A stretch of 47,670 bases of DNA from Marinilabiliales bacterium (GTDB lineage Bacteria; Bacteroidota; Bacteroidia; Bacteroidales; SZUA-534): the NCBI GenBank assembly GCA_003512955.1, contig DOTG01000039.1, positions 1 to 47,670 on the forward strand. The letters are read 5' to 3'. Each line of letters begins with the position of its first letter. Position 1 is the stretch's first letter. Below, one piece after another: positions 33,671-42,676 of the stretch. A program made the translations under genes and the position numbers. Below the pieces are notes generated by a model. That model saw only the letters and a program-made list of their open reading frames with translations. It ran no database searches and was not told the DNA's origin.

Positions 33671-33868
33671 TTACATTGATTGATCTTCGATTTGCAATTG
33701 CTGAATGTAAACGGCTTTAATCATTTCTTCCCTTCTTTCGACAGATGGTTTTCTGAAAACCTGACGAGCTCTTAATTCTTTAATAACTCCGGTTTTTTCG
33801 AATTTTCTCTTAAACTTTTTTAAAGCCCTATCAATATTTTCGCCTTCTTTTACTGGTATTACAATCAT
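33671..33868 (-). CDS. rpsU: 30S ribosomal protein S21
   Basis: A 65-residue basic ribosomal protein with the typical MIVIPVKEGENIDRALKKFKR opening and RREEMIKAVY-type helices. It lies next to the 3' end of 16S rRNA. In Flavobacterium, bS21 helps hide the anti-Shine-Dalgarno. This copy has no Shine-Dalgarno of its own. First gene of the rpsU-xer-hpf transcript, with a perfect promoter about 35 bases upstream. Confidence 0.97.
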   Translation of the reverse strand: MIVIPVKEGENIDRALKKFKRKFEKTGVIKELRARQVFRKPSVERREEMIKAVYIQQLQIEDQSM

Positions 33869-33904
33869 ATTACTTAAAATTTAACATCCAAATAAACAAG
33901 GCTG

Positions 33905-33935
33905 CAAATTTAGAACATTGATATTCATTAACAAA
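33905..33935 (-). promoter_or_regulatory. Promoter of the rpsU-xer-hpf operon
   Basis: On the minus strand, TTTG (33935-33932), a 19-base spacer, then TAAATTTG (33912-33905). An exact match to the phylum consensus. Predicted start near 33899, giving a leader of about 31 bases before the rpsU ATG. Confidence 0.78.
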
Positions 33936-34018
33936 ATTTAATTGTAAATTTTTTTCAATATTTTCGAATGGATTCCAATTTAGGAAAAAAATGCAAGTAT
34001 TGCAACCCAAACCTAAAA

Positions 34019-34234
34019 TCATTTTCTATTTTGGGTATTTGTATTTGCCTGCTCCCGTTTTAAAGCCACATGATAAACCAACACAGCAATAATTAAGGCA
34101 ACCATTGAAATCATCCCCCAATAACTCTCTTTATTTGTATTCCATGAAAGATCAGAATAATCAAGAATGAATAAAGGAATTCCTGAAAGCCCTATGATTC
34201 CTACTGCAATTAAATATTTTGAATAAAAAGTCAT
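34019..34234 (-). CDS. Small two-span membrane protein, unknown function
   Basis: A 71-residue protein from the ATG at 34234, with two hydrophobic segments (about 7-24, KYLIAVGIIGLSGIPLFIL, and 39-56, MISMVALIIAVLVYHVAL) and a polar, Asn/Gln/Lys-rich tail. The frame extends upstream to 34297 only through a non-ATG start and would overlap the MATE promoter. It is divergent from the MATE gene, with 70 bases between start codons. No family is recognised. Confidence 0.5.
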   Translation of the reverse strand: MTFYSKYLIAVGIIGLSGIPLFILDYSDLSWNTNKESYWGMISMVALIIAVLVYHVALKREQANTNTQNRK

Positions 34235-34261
34235 TTTTGATTTGAATTTGTTGTTTACAAT

Positions 34262-34269
34262 TACCTTTG
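34262..34269 (+). promoter_or_regulatory. -7 element ahead of the MATE gene
   Basis: TACCTTTG at 34262-34269, 35 bases before the ATG at 34305. TTTG boxes upstream are at 22 or 17 bases (34236-34239, 34241-34244) rather than the preferred 19-21, so the assignment is tentative. Confidence 0.45.
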
Positions 34270-34304
34270 CATCCTTAAAATTAATAATAAATGCCAAGCC
34301 TCCT

Positions 34305-35696
34305 ATGGTTCACGCGAAAAATGTCCATGACCTAGAATCGAAAAGTATTCCACGGCTGATGTGGCAATATTTTGTCCCCGCGTTTACAGGGGTAGTAGTG
34401 AACTCTTTGTACAATGTGGTAGATAGGATATTTATTGGACAGGGAGTGGGAGCCTATGCTTTGGCAGGTTTAAGTGCTGTATTTCCCATCATGATTATTA
34501 TGATGGCATTTGGGATGCTTATTGGGATTGGAGCCGGTGTAAGGATCTCAATTAATCTTGGTAAAAAGGATATTCAACGTGCAGAATTGGTTCTGGGCAA
34601 TGCCTTTATACTCCTTGTAATTACTTCCATTTTAGTGACCCTATTTGGATTTTTGATTAAAGACCCGTTGCTGGAATTATTTGGAACCAGTGAGGAAACA
34701 AAGGGATATGCCTCTGATTATTTAAATATCATCCTATTGGGTACTATCTTTAATATGGTAGGTTTTGGTCTGAATAATTTAATACGTTCGGAAGGAAATG
34801 CCAAAATTGCCATGTATTCAATGCTGATAAGTGCCGGAACCAACCTCGTTCTTGATCCCATCTTTATTTTTGTTTTCGATATGGGTGTTAAAGGTGCGGC
34901 TTATGCGACTATTATTTCGATGATAGTCCTCTGTATTTGGGTATTGATGCATTTCAGGAGTCAAAAGTCAGTTTTAAAATTGAGACTCAAAAACATACGG
35001 ATTGTTCCGGAAATTGTGGTTTACATCGTCACCATTGGTTTTGCCCCATTTGCCATGCAATTAGCTTCAAGTATGGTCCAAGGGACTCTGAATACCCAAC
35101 TGGTAAAATATGGCGGTGATTTGGCCGTGGGAGCCATGGGTATTATAAACAGCGTGGTGATGTTTCTTGTGATGTCGGTTATTGCCATTAACATGGCTGC
35201 ACAACCCATTATTGGATTTAATTACGGGGCTAAAAACTTCCGACGGGTAAAACAGACATTGATTTTAGGCATAAAATCAGCCACTATACTTTCTATTACT
35301 GGCTGGTTTTTGATTGAATTATTTCCGGGAGCCATCATTAAGATATTTAACCATGACAATAAAGAACTTTTAGACATAGGAAAACCCGGCTTACGGATAT
35401 TGTTGGCGGCCTTACCCTTTATTGGCTTTCAGATAATTGTCGGTAATTATTTTCAATCTGTCAGCAAAGCAAAAATTGCTGCACTCCTTTCGCTTTTACG
35501 GCAAGTGTTGTTGCTAATTCCAGCAATACTTATTTTACCCGGTATTTGGGGGTTGACAGGGGTTTGGATAGCCTCTCCTATTTGTGACATACTTTCGGCC
35601 TTGATTGTGATCTATTTTTTATACAAGGAAATGAAGTTATTGAACCGGGAAATTTATCTACAGGATTTACCTCCCACGCAGTTAATTCACGGCTAA
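34305..35696 (+). CDS. MATE-family multidrug/Na+ antiporter
   Basis: A 463-residue membrane protein with about 12 hydrophobic segments, the usual number and length for MATE transporters. It opens with IPRLMWQYFVPAFTGVVVNSLYNVVDRIFIGQG, the characteristic first helix of the family's DinF/NorM-like branch, and repeats the pattern at QLASSMVQGTLNTQL in the second half. It should export cationic drugs or metabolites using Na+ or H+; the substrate is unknown. The ATG at 34305 is preferred over a TTG at 34242. The last 15 bases overlap the 3' end of the convergent helix-hairpin-helix gene. Confidence 0.92.
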   Translation: MVHAKNVHDLESKSIPRLMWQYFVPAFTGVVVNSLYNVVDRIFIGQGVGAYALAGLSAVFPIMIIMMAFGMLIGIGAGVRISINLGKKDIQRAELVLGNAFILLVITSILVTLFGFLIKDPLLELFGTSEETKGYASDYLNIILLGTIFNMVGFGLNNLIRSEGNAKIAMYSMLISAGTNLVLDPIFIFVFDMGVKGAAYATIISMIVLCIWVLMHFRSQKSVLKLRLKNIRIVPEIVVYIVTIGFAPFAMQLASSMVQGTLNTQLVKYGGDLAVGAMGIINSVVMFLVMSVIAINMAAQPIIGFNYGAKNFRRVKQTLILGIKSATILSITGWFLIELFPGAIIKIFNHDNKELLDIGKPGLRILLAALPFIGFQIIVGNYFQSVSKAKIAALLSLLRQVLLLIPAILILPGIWGLTGVWIASPICDILSALIVIYFLYKEMKLLNREIYLQDLPPTQLIHG

Positions 35697-36599
35697 GTAC
35701 GGTTTTACTTTCCGAAAACGGACTGAATCCATCAAATGATTGACATTCAATTCATCCACGGATTTGAATGCTCCCATCAGTTCTTTGAACTTGAGAATCT
35801 TCTTTGTATCGCTGTATTCAATGTAAGGATGGCTGTTCAAGGTTTTAAAATCGGCCGTATTCAGGTTTATTTTTGTGATTGCCGAAGTGTCAATGGCAAT
35901 TTGGGGACGGATTTTTTCAAGGATTTCAGGCGTTATCCCATAAACTTCTAACAATTGTTCCTGATGATAATATCCACCTAAAAAGTTGCGATAGGTGATT
36001 ATCCGGCGAGCAAAAGAGGCTCCAATGCCTCGAATCCGGATCAATTGCGTGGAATCGGCTGTATTTATTTCAATACTCAACGCGGGATCATCTTTAGGTA
36101 CATCTCTCTTCGCTTCTTCCTGTTTGGTTTGAGCGTTCCCAATAGGATGGATTGGGGCTTTCTTCTCATCTAAAAACAAAGATTTTTTAATATGAATGTA
36201 AGGTTCAATCTGTTGATAGAAGTTGTTATCGATCCCGTACACCTTTTTAAGGTCTTCGTTCAGTCTAAACTTTCCTCCCGATGCCCGGTATTTGATAAGC
36301 GTGCGGGCCTGTTTATCGGGAAAACCCAACATCTGTAATTCTTCAAAAGTTGCAGTATTTGGATCGAAAGAAGAAAGCACCTGAATGGCTGAGTCCTCCT
36401 TTGCCGTTAAAACCTGCTGAGCCATTTTTATCTTCTGGATGGCTTCTTTAAATTCAGAATGATCCCAAACTTCATCCTCTTTAAAGAAATCGTGGATTAA
36501 AGGGAAGAAAAGTACGATAAGTATCAGAATCACCAATACCAACAAACCGCGCATCTGCCTGCGGGAATATGAAAAATAACTTTTTAGGAAACCTTTCAT
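35682..36599 (-). CDS. Membrane-anchored helix-hairpin-helix protein (ComEA-like)
   Basis: A 305-residue protein with one N-terminal membrane segment (about 17-36, RGLLVLVILILIVLFFPLI) followed by three helix-hairpin-helix DNA-binding units. They open with DPNTATFEELQMLGF (about 94), EINTADSTQLIRIRGIG (about 180) and NLNTADFKTLNSHPYIE (about 246), the NxxTAxxxxL pattern of ComEA. Such proteins bind DNA at the outer face of the inner membrane in natural transformation, but in Bacteroidota the family is widespread and its role is less certain. It is monocistronic, with a promoter-like pair upstream, and overlaps the MATE gene by 15 bases at the 3' ends. Confidence 0.85.
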   Translation of the reverse strand: MKGFLKSYFSYSRRQMRGLLVLVILILIVLFFPLIHDFFKEDEVWDHSEFKEAIQKIKMAQQVLTAKEDSAIQVLSSFDPNTATFEELQMLGFPDKQARTLIKYRASGGKFRLNEDLKKVYGIDNNFYQQIEPYIHIKKSLFLDEKKAPIHPIGNAQTKQEEAKRDVPKDDPALSIEINTADSTQLIRIRGIGASFARRIITYRNFLGGYYHQEQLLEVYGITPEILEKIRPQIAIDTSAITKINLNTADFKTLNSHPYIEYSDTKKILKFKELMGAFKSVDELNVNHLMDSVRFRKVKPYLAVN

Positions 36600-36628
36600 A
36601 AGTGCAAAGGGTTTGTCAAACTACTTAT

Positions 36629-36662
36629 CAAATGTATAAAAAAGCAACTATTTTAACCCAAA
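36629..36662 (-). promoter_or_regulatory. Putative promoter of the helix-hairpin-helix gene
   Basis: On the minus strand, TTTG (36662-36659), a 22-base spacer, then TACATTTG (36636-36629). The -7 box is exact; the spacer is one base over the usual range. Predicted start near 36623, 24 bases ahead of the ATG at 36599. Confidence 0.55.
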
Positions 36663-36712
36663 CGAACCAATATAATGTTTTGCCAAATGTTCAATTTATA
36701 CAAAGGGCCTCC

Positions 36713-38365
36713 TTACCTGAATCTTTTAATCTCCCCGGATTGTATCCTTTTTAAGTAACTTTTCAAATCCCTTTTCACCTCTGGAGCCATAATTATCAAC
36801 CCCAGGATGTTTGGGAATGCCATGGTCAAAATCAGCATATCAGAAAAATCCATGACCGAACCCAGATTAGAAGAAGCCCCGATGACAATAAAAACTAAAA
36901 AGAGTACCTGATAGATTCCATTGGAAATTTTCCGGTTTCCAAACCATTTTTCGGAATAACGGCCAACCAGAAAATCGAATCCTTTCAATCCATAAAACGA
37001 CCACGAAATCATGGTAGAATAAGCAAACAAAAAAACTGCTATAATTAATAGGTACGGGAACCACGAAACAACACTTTCAAAAGCGGCCGAGGTTAGTTGT
37101 GAACCTTGCAAACCTTCAGGATTGGCATAAAAACCGGTATAAACCAGGACTAAGGCAGTCATGGTGCAAATAACCACCGTATCAATGAAAGGCTCAAGTA
37201 ACGAAACTAAGCCTTCGCTCACCGGTTCATTAGTCCGGGCTACCGAATGGGCAATCGGTGCGGAACCAATACCCGCCTCGTTGGAAAAAGCTGCCCGTTG
37301 AAAACCAACAATTAAAACTCCAATAACTCCTCCTTTCAGAGCTTCGGGTGAAAAAGCCCCACCAAATATTAGTTTAAATGCCTCTCCAGTCCTATCAATA
37401 TTAATAATAATGATAAATAAGGCCACGCTTATATAAAAGATAGCCATAAAAGGGACAATTTTAGAGGTAACATTTGCAATGCTTTTAATACCCCCAATGA
37501 TAACAATCCCGGTGAGAAAAGCCATAAATAGGCCAAACCAAAAACCCATTCCATTCAGAGCCGGAAAGTTATAGGTTATTTGAGAGAATGCCTGATTTGC
37601 CTGAAACATGTTGCCAATTCCTAAAGAACCAAAAACTACCAACAAAGCAAAAACAACAGCTACCACCTGACCCAATATTTTCATATTCCTTTTGGCAAAC
37701 CCTTTGCTCAAATAATACATGGGGCCTCCCGAAACCCTTCCTTGCGCATCAATTTCCCGGTATTTTACCGCCAGCGTACATTCCACAAACTTGGTTGACA
37801 TTCCCAAAAACCCGGCTAAAACCATCCAAAAAGTAGCCCCCGGCCCTCCGATACTTATGGCAATGGCCACTCCGGCAATATTCCCTAACCCAACCGTAGC
37901 CGAAAGAGCCGTGGACAATGCCTGAAAATGACTGACCTGACCCGCATGGTCCGGATTATCATACTTCCCACGGATTAAGGCAATGGCCAACTTAAAACCT
38001 CTGAAATTGATAAACCTGAAAAACAGGGTAAAGAATATAGCTCCAAGAACCAGCCAAATAACCACAAAAGGAATTCGGCGCTTTAAAACCATCCCGTTTT
38101 TGTCTTTAACTGGTTCCCCGTTTTGATAGATGATGGGATCGTAGATACCTAATGCTGCAAATGGATCGAAAAATAAGACGTTGCTAATGTCATCCACAAT
38201 AGGTGAAAACCACAGATTGATCTTCTCTCCCACCGACGGATTTTTTGTCATCTGAACCGTCTGATCCTGATTGGTTACGGTTTCCGCTTGAGCATGAAAT
38301 GCAGCAAAAAACAGTTGAAAAAGAAAAGCAATTCCTATTACTTTAAAGTTAAATTGTGGGGTCAT
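36713..38365 (-). CDS. Alanine/glycine:cation symporter (AgcS family)
   Basis: A 550-residue sodium-coupled amino-acid transporter. The AgcS core has about 11 membrane segments, with GLGNIAGVAIAISIGGPGA and FWMVLAGFLGMSTKFVECTLA in the first part, GPMYYLSKG and GIGSAPIAHS(V)ARTNEP, all typical of the family. It is longer than usual because of an N-terminal signal-like segment (about 10-27, ending AFHAQAE) and a loop before the first transporter helix, a version found in Bacteroidota. Transport of alanine or glycine is inferred from the family. It is upstream of the helix-hairpin-helix gene on the same strand but 113 bases apart and separately promoted. Confidence 0.92.
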   Translation of the reverse strand: MTPQFNFKVIGIAFLFQLFFAAFHAQAETVTNQDQTVQMTKNPSVGEKINLWFSPIVDDISNVLFFDPFAALGIYDPIIYQNGEPVKDKNGMVLKRRIPFVVIWLVLGAIFFTLFFRFINFRGFKLAIALIRGKYDNPDHAGQVSHFQALSTALSATVGLGNIAGVAIAISIGGPGATFWMVLAGFLGMSTKFVECTLAVKYREIDAQGRVSGGPMYYLSKGFAKRNMKILGQVVAVVFALLVVFGSLGIGNMFQANQAFSQITYNFPALNGMGFWFGLFMAFLTGIVIIGGIKSIANVTSKIVPFMAIFYISVALFIIIINIDRTGEAFKLIFGGAFSPEALKGGVIGVLIVGFQRAAFSNEAGIGSAPIAHSVARTNEPVSEGLVSLLEPFIDTVVICTMTALVLVYTGFYANPEGLQGSQLTSAAFESVVSWFPYLLIIAVFLFAYSTMISWSFYGLKGFDFLVGRYSEKWFGNRKISNGIYQVLFLVFIVIGASSNLGSVMDFSDMLILTMAFPNILGLIIMAPEVKRDLKSYLKRIQSGEIKRFR

Positions 38366-38530
38366 GTTGTCTGTTTTGAAGTTATATTGGCAAGATGGAA
38401 AAAATTGGATACAAATACAATTAACAGGCGAATAGATTTATTTTTTACGAACTTTAGAGTTTAGAAATTAGAGGCCAGAAAACATTCAACCTTATAACCT
38501 TGTAACCCATGCAAACCCGGAATCAGGAAC

Positions 38531-41473
38531 TCAATCGAACAACTCCTTGATTTTTTCGGCAGAAAGGGCCTTGAACGGGTTGTTGGTATTGATGAACACG
38601 TCTGCCAATTCCGATTTCCGATCCTGTAACTTCATAATCTTTTCTTCGATACTACCTGACGAAATGAAGCGGTACACAAAAACATTTTTATCCTGACCAA
38701 TACGGTGCGCCCGATTGATGGCCTGATTCTCGGCAGCCGGGTTCCACCAAGGATCGAGCAAGAACACGTAATCGGCTGCGGTTAAGTTCAACCCCACCCC
38801 ACCCGCTTTTAGCGAGATAAGGAAAACCCGAATCTCTGGATCGTTCTGAAACTCATCAATGACCTGCTGTCTGTTCCGGGTATGGCCTGTCAACAGGGAA
38901 TATTTCAATCCATTCTCCTCCAAATAAGTTTTGTAAAGATTCAGGTGGTTCACAAACGAACTGAACAACAAAACCTTGTGTTTTTCAGCAATCACGTTTT
39001 GGAGCATCCGGGTCACATCCTCGAATTTTCCCGATTCTTCCTCTATCTTCACCAACTTTGGATGGTTGGCCAATTGGCGTAAACGGGTAATAGCCTGAAG
39101 AACCATCATGGTAGATTGCGACACACCCTTCTTTTCCAGACTTTCGAAAATGGTATTGCGGATGGCCGATTTTTCCTCTTCATAAATCCGTTGCTGCACT
39201 TCCGACATCTCGCAAAAGCGGACCTGTTCCGTTCTCGGAGGTAAATCTTTGGCCACCTGATCTTTGGTACGGCGCAGAATAAACGGGTGAATCAAGGCTT
39301 TGAGTTTCTCGCTTTTGGCTACATCACCCTGTTTTTCAATGGGTGTGACAAATTCGTTTTTAAAGAAGCTGAAATTACCCAGCAATCCACGGTTCACAAA
39401 GTTCATCTGGCTCCAAAGGTCGGTAAGGCTATTCTCGATGGGCGTTCCGGTAAGTACCAGTTTGTGGCTGGCATTCAGTTGTATCACCGACTGGTAGATT
39501 TTGGAATCGGGATTTTTAATTACCTGGCTTTCATCGAGAACCACATAATGGAACGGGAATTTTTTTAACTCCTCCACTTCGTTTCGGATAACTCCATAAG
39601 TGGTTAACACCAGATTATATTGACGAAAGTGTTGAATGTCCTTGCCACGGTTGTTGCCCACATACTTAAAAACTTTGAGGCTGGGCGTAAATTTGGCTAC
39701 CTCGTTGTACCAGTTGTAAATAAGCGATGCCGGCATCACAATTAAACTGGTGGACGAAATCCGTTGAGTTTCTTTGAACTCCGGAGGTTTAGGCCCGTCG
39801 AACAAGCTTAACTGTGTTTGGGTTGCCACAGCATTTACCACAGGTTGTTCTATCGTTTCACGGCTGCTTTCCAACAACAGTGTCAGGGTTTGAAGGGTCT
39901 TTCCCAAACCCATGTCGTCGGCCAGGCAGCCGCCAAACTTGTGCTGTTTCAGCTTCAACATCCATTGGTAACCCATTGCCTGGTAAGGGCGCAGGGTTGC
40001 TTGCAAACCGATGGGTTGCGGGTGTTCCAGAGAAGTTTCGCTGGCAAAGAGCTCTTTAATCTTTTCGCCATACGAGCTTCTTATACCCACCTGTACCGAA
40101 TTGAGCAGGTTGAAATGAAATTTACTCAGTTTAAATTCCTCCGGATGCGCATCGGCCAGCAAAAAGACCTCTTTGTACCGGGCAAACCATTCCTTGGGTA
40201 GGATGGCAATGGTGCCATCGGGAAGTTCGAATTCACGGATATTTTTCAGGATGTTCCGGCGCAGCCTGATGAACGGAAACTTGAAACTTCCAATGGTCAC
40301 AACGCCCCGGATATCGAACCAGTCGCTGGATTCAATCATCTGTATATCGAGCAAAATTTCCTCCACATTGTACCGGTGGGTAAAAAAATGCTGTTTCAGC
40401 AGGAACCCCTTTTCCTGAAGAAAGCCAGAGTTCCGGTTCAGCCAATGGATTATGGCATAAATCTCCACATCGTTATTTTCACCAGATGGCGGATAAAAAT
40501 GTACCCCATCTTTGGAGATAAGCCCTAACGATTTTAGTTGCTCCTTGGCTTCTTTCTCAAAAGTTTTGTTGCGGATGACTTTTTTGAAAATGTATTCATC
40601 CTGCCTGGTTTCCATGATCACAAAGTTTTCGTCGAGGTTGTTGGGCAGAATGATCCGTTCGAGGTATTGAAACTTTAACAACAACACGGGATTTGCCTTC
40701 ATGTCGTTTTGCAGGTAAAGGTGCCGGGTTGGTATCTGGGTCGATTCCTCGATGGTGAACCCCTTGGCTTTTACCATGTATTGCTGAATGATGCCAAAAA
40801 CAAATTTTTCGAAATAGGTTTTCTCGGTTTGTTTGGGAATGCTGATGTGCTCCTTCTCAAAAAAAGGAAGCAGTTTTTTGCTGTCGATATCCGGAAATGT
40901 ATAAAGCCTCTGGTTTAACACCAACGCACATGGCGAATCGGTAATGATTTGGGCCTTTTTATTCTTGAGCGAGATGGTCTCTTGTTCATGGTTGATGGTC
41001 AGGAAATATTTCAACCCGTTGGCATCGCGTTCAAAATTGAAAACGGCCTGGGCGTTGGGCCCGGCCATGAGAATCTGGTCGGTCAGGTAAAAAGTGGCGT
41101 ATTGCCGATCTTTTAAAAATAGGCGCACATTGAGTTTGGGCAATAGGGCCACAATCTGGTGAAGCCTCCGCTCAATGTGGGGTTTGATGCGCAGATCGAT
41201 AAACTCTTTGTCCACATTTTTGATAAAATCGCGAGCCTCCTCCTTTTTGCGGGTAAAGAGGTTGGCAATGTAACTGTCGTCGTATTCACCAATAAGTTTT
41301 ATCAACGTAGCTTTTTCAGGGGTCAGTTCATCCACCTCCTGTAGATTAATGGTATTGGCCTTTTCAATACTGGTATAAAAAGAGTTACCCGTGGTTGGGG
41401 TAATCACGTAGGCATTAAATAATGTCCCGAATTTCCGGTGCTCGGTCACTGCTAGAATCAATTCCCTTGTCAT
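38531..41473 (-). CDS. SNF2-family DEAD/DEAH-box helicase-like ATPase
   Basis: A 980-residue protein with a Swi2/Snf2 ATPase in its C-terminal half. Motif I is DDMGLGKTLQTL (about 517-528), motif II is DESQ (about 646), and the second RecA-like domain has LISLKAGGVGLNLTAADYVF with DPWWNPA and the QAINRAHRIGQ arginine-finger motif VI. The N-terminal half (about 1-460) has no motif I recognise; bacterial members of this group often have an uncharacterised N-terminal region there. It should move on duplex DNA or strip proteins, possibly linked to RNA polymerase recycling as in RapA, which is only an analogy. I start at the ATG at 41473. The SUI1 gene ends 12 bases upstream, so the two are co-transcribed. 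Confidence 0.9.
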   Translation of the reverse strand: MTRELILAVTEHRKFGTLFNAYVITPTTGNSFYTSIEKANTINLQEVDELTPEKATLIKLIGEYDDSYIANLFTRKKEEARDFIKNVDKEFIDLRIKPHIERRLHQIVALLPKLNVRLFLKDRQYATFYLTDQILMAGPNAQAVFNFERDANGLKYFLTINHEQETISLKNKKAQIITDSPCALVLNQRLYTFPDIDSKKLLPFFEKEHISIPKQTEKTYFEKFVFGIIQQYMVKAKGFTIEESTQIPTRHLYLQNDMKANPVLLLKFQYLERIILPNNLDENFVIMETRQDEYIFKKVIRNKTFEKEAKEQLKSLGLISKDGVHFYPPSGENNDVEIYAIIHWLNRNSGFLQEKGFLLKQHFFTHRYNVEEILLDIQMIESSDWFDIRGVVTIGSFKFPFIRLRRNILKNIREFELPDGTIAILPKEWFARYKEVFLLADAHPEEFKLSKFHFNLLNSVQVGIRSSYGEKIKELFASETSLEHPQPIGLQATLRPYQAMGYQWMLKLKQHKFGGCLADDMGLGKTLQTLTLLLESSRETIEQPVVNAVATQTQLSLFDGPKPPEFKETQRISSTSLIVMPASLIYNWYNEVAKFTPSLKVFKYVGNNRGKDIQHFRQYNLVLTTYGVIRNEVEELKKFPFHYVVLDESQVIKNPDSKIYQSVIQLNASHKLVLTGTPIENSLTDLWSQMNFVNRGLLGNFSFFKNEFVTPIEKQGDVAKSEKLKALIHPFILRRTKDQVAKDLPPRTEQVRFCEMSEVQQRIYEEEKSAIRNTIFESLEKKGVSQSTMMVLQAITRLRQLANHPKLVKIEEESGKFEDVTRMLQNVIAEKHKVLLFSSFVNHLNLYKTYLEENGLKYSLLTGHTRNRQQVIDEFQNDPEIRVFLISLKAGGVGLNLTAADYVFLLDPWWNPAAENQAINRAHRIGQDKNVFVYRFISSGSIEEKIMKLQDRKSELADVFINTNNPFKALSAEKIKELFD

Positions 41474-41485
41474 GGACAAACCTGC

Positions 41486-41842
41486 TTAACCACCAATCGT
41501 TTTTACTTTGTAACCTAGCTGTGTCAACAATTCGGCCACCTTTTGTTTGAATTCGCCCTGGATGATCATCTCGCCGTCTTTGGCAGAACCTCCCACACCG
41601 CATCTGGTTTTCAATAGCTTTGATAGTTCCTTTAAATCACCATCGGTGCCCACAAACCCCTGAACCAAGGTGACCGATTTACCGCCCCTCTGTTTACGGT
41701 CGATGCTCACCTTCAGGTTTTGTTTGTTGGGAGGCAAGGTTTGCTGTCCGGGTTCTTCTTCCTTTTCATACTTAAAATTTGGGTCGGTGGAATACACCAC
41801 ATTCAACCGGTCCTTCCAGTCTTGTTTGTCTTTTTTTGCCAT
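41486..41842 (-). CDS. SUI1/YciH-type translation factor
   Basis: A 118-residue protein with a charged N-terminus and a SUI1/eIF1-like domain from about residue 42: NLKVSIDRKQRGGKSVTLVQGF, then LSKLLKTRCGVGGSAKDGEMIIQG and a final QLGYKVK segment. The equivalent E. coli YciH influences start-site fidelity with weak initiation factors. It has a -7 element TATCTTTG at 41908-41915 on the minus strand and is followed within 12 bases by the SNF2 helicase gene. Confidence 0.92.
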   Translation of the reverse strand: MAKKDKQDWKDRLNVVYSTDPNFKYEKEEEPGQQTLPPNKQNLKVSIDRKQRGGKSVTLVQGFVGTDGDLKELSKLLKTRCGVGGSAKDGEMIIQGEFKQKVAELLTQLGYKVKTIGG

Positions 41843-41991
41843 AGAATGCGTTTGCTATCAAAGTCTTACTTTCTGTTTTGTTTTTTTGTCGGCAGTTCCG
41901 AAACCCGCAAAGATAGCAAGGAAAACGGAGTCTCTAAATTTTGAATGATGAATTTTCGATACACTATTTCCGCAAGTCACGGGGTGACTAA

Positions 41992-42294
41992 TTGAACAAC
42001 AATTGTTTGCCTTCCATCAAATTGAGTCGCCCTGTGACTTTCAACAGTTTGCCAGATGATTTGCAGACTTTAGGATAGGTGATAAAAGACTTTGCACCAA
42101 AAGATGGACAATTACCTGAAAATTTAGCCCAGAAAACAATTGCTTGGCAATTTGCAGTTTGTGCGGAACAAGCAGGTATTATTGAAAAGATTTTTAATGA
42201 TGTACTACCTCTGATGCTAACCCAGCCAGGATTGGTTGAGAAAATTGATAGCGCCATTTTTTTTAAACGAGGCAAAGGCCTTATCGACCGATAA
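41992..42294 (+). pseudogene. Possible gene remnant with an internal TAG
   Basis: One plus-strand frame runs from 41992 to a TAA at 42292-42294 with a single stop, TAG, at 42076-42078. Before it the frame reads LPSIKLSRPVTFNSLPDDL, after it DFAPKDGQLPENLAQ, then WQFAVCAEQAGIIEKIF. The text is protein-like on both sides, which suggests decay or sequence error rather than noise, but no family is recognised. A 95-codon frame on the other strand (41988-42275) covers the same DNA and looks less protein-like. A stem CTTATC/GATAAG (42280-42295) sits at the end. Confidence 0.28.
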
Positions 42295-42302
42295 GAAAAT
42301 AG

Positions 42303-42340
42303 ATAATTGGAGGAGGGTGTAAAATAACCTGCCCAATTAT
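42303..42340. other. Inverted repeat
   Basis: Arms ATAATTGG (42303-42310) and CCAATTAT (42333-42340) are exact inverted copies, and the inside continues as GG-rich against CC-rich (AGGAGGG facing CCTGCC). It could form a hairpin in either strand. No T-run follows on either side, so it is not a terminator. Confidence 0.5.
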
Positions 42341-42373
42341 ATTCTTACTCCATACTTACCCGTTTCTTTAAAA

Positions 42374-42404
42374 TTTGTTTTTTTGATTAATAGGGCTAAT
42401 TTTG
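42374..42404 (+). promoter_or_regulatory. Bacteroidota-type promoter with a long leader
   Basis: TTTG at 42374-42377, a 19-base spacer, then TAATTTTG at 42397-42404, an exact -33/-7 pair. Predicted start near 42410. The next sizeable gene is the WD40-like lipoprotein at 42677, leaving about 267 transcribed bases ahead of it. No other plus-strand gene is nearby. Confidence 0.6.
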
Positions 42405-42524
42405 GTAACGGTTAAAAACATTTACTGAAACCAGCCTTAAAACTGAGGTTCTATAATTGTTGGGGCACAAAAACAGCAAGACCACGGAGGTTTGTACACA
42501 GTAATAGCAGTAAACAATAAAAAA

Positions 42525-42614
42525 ATGCGCAATCCCTTGGATATATTGATGAATAAAATTACTTTGGAAAACGGATTAAAAAAAACAGTTGTAAACAAAA
42601 CCGATATATACTGA
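42525..42614 (+). CDS. Very short open frame in the leader (29 codons), doubtful
   Basis: ATG at 42525 to TGA at 42612-42614, starting MRNPLDILMNK and preceded by an A-rich stretch. It lies within the leader of the WD40-like gene, so it could be a leader peptide, but it also fits chance in AT-rich DNA. No similarity is recognised. Confidence 0.18.
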   Translation: MRNPLDILMNKITLENGLKKTVVNKTDIY

Positions 42615-42676
42615 ATAGAAGATGCGTGGTAGGTATATAGGGATGTTATCAACAATTACAAATAAAAAAAACAGAT

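Larger units (their letters stand above)
41843..42676. other. AT-rich stretch between core genes and accessory genes
   Basis: No intact gene is convincing here. It holds the leader and -7 element of the yciH-like gene (to about 41915), a frame interrupted by TAG (41992-42294), a GC-poor inverted repeat (42303-42340), an exact Bacteroidota promoter pointing right (42374-42404) and a 29-codon frame (42525-42614). The gene density and base composition change here, so this is the probable left border of the accessory region. Confidence 0.5.

Noticed and set aside
41988..42275. 95-codon minus-strand open frame
   Set aside because: It is antisense to a frame with more protein-like composition, has no start context, and resembles no family.
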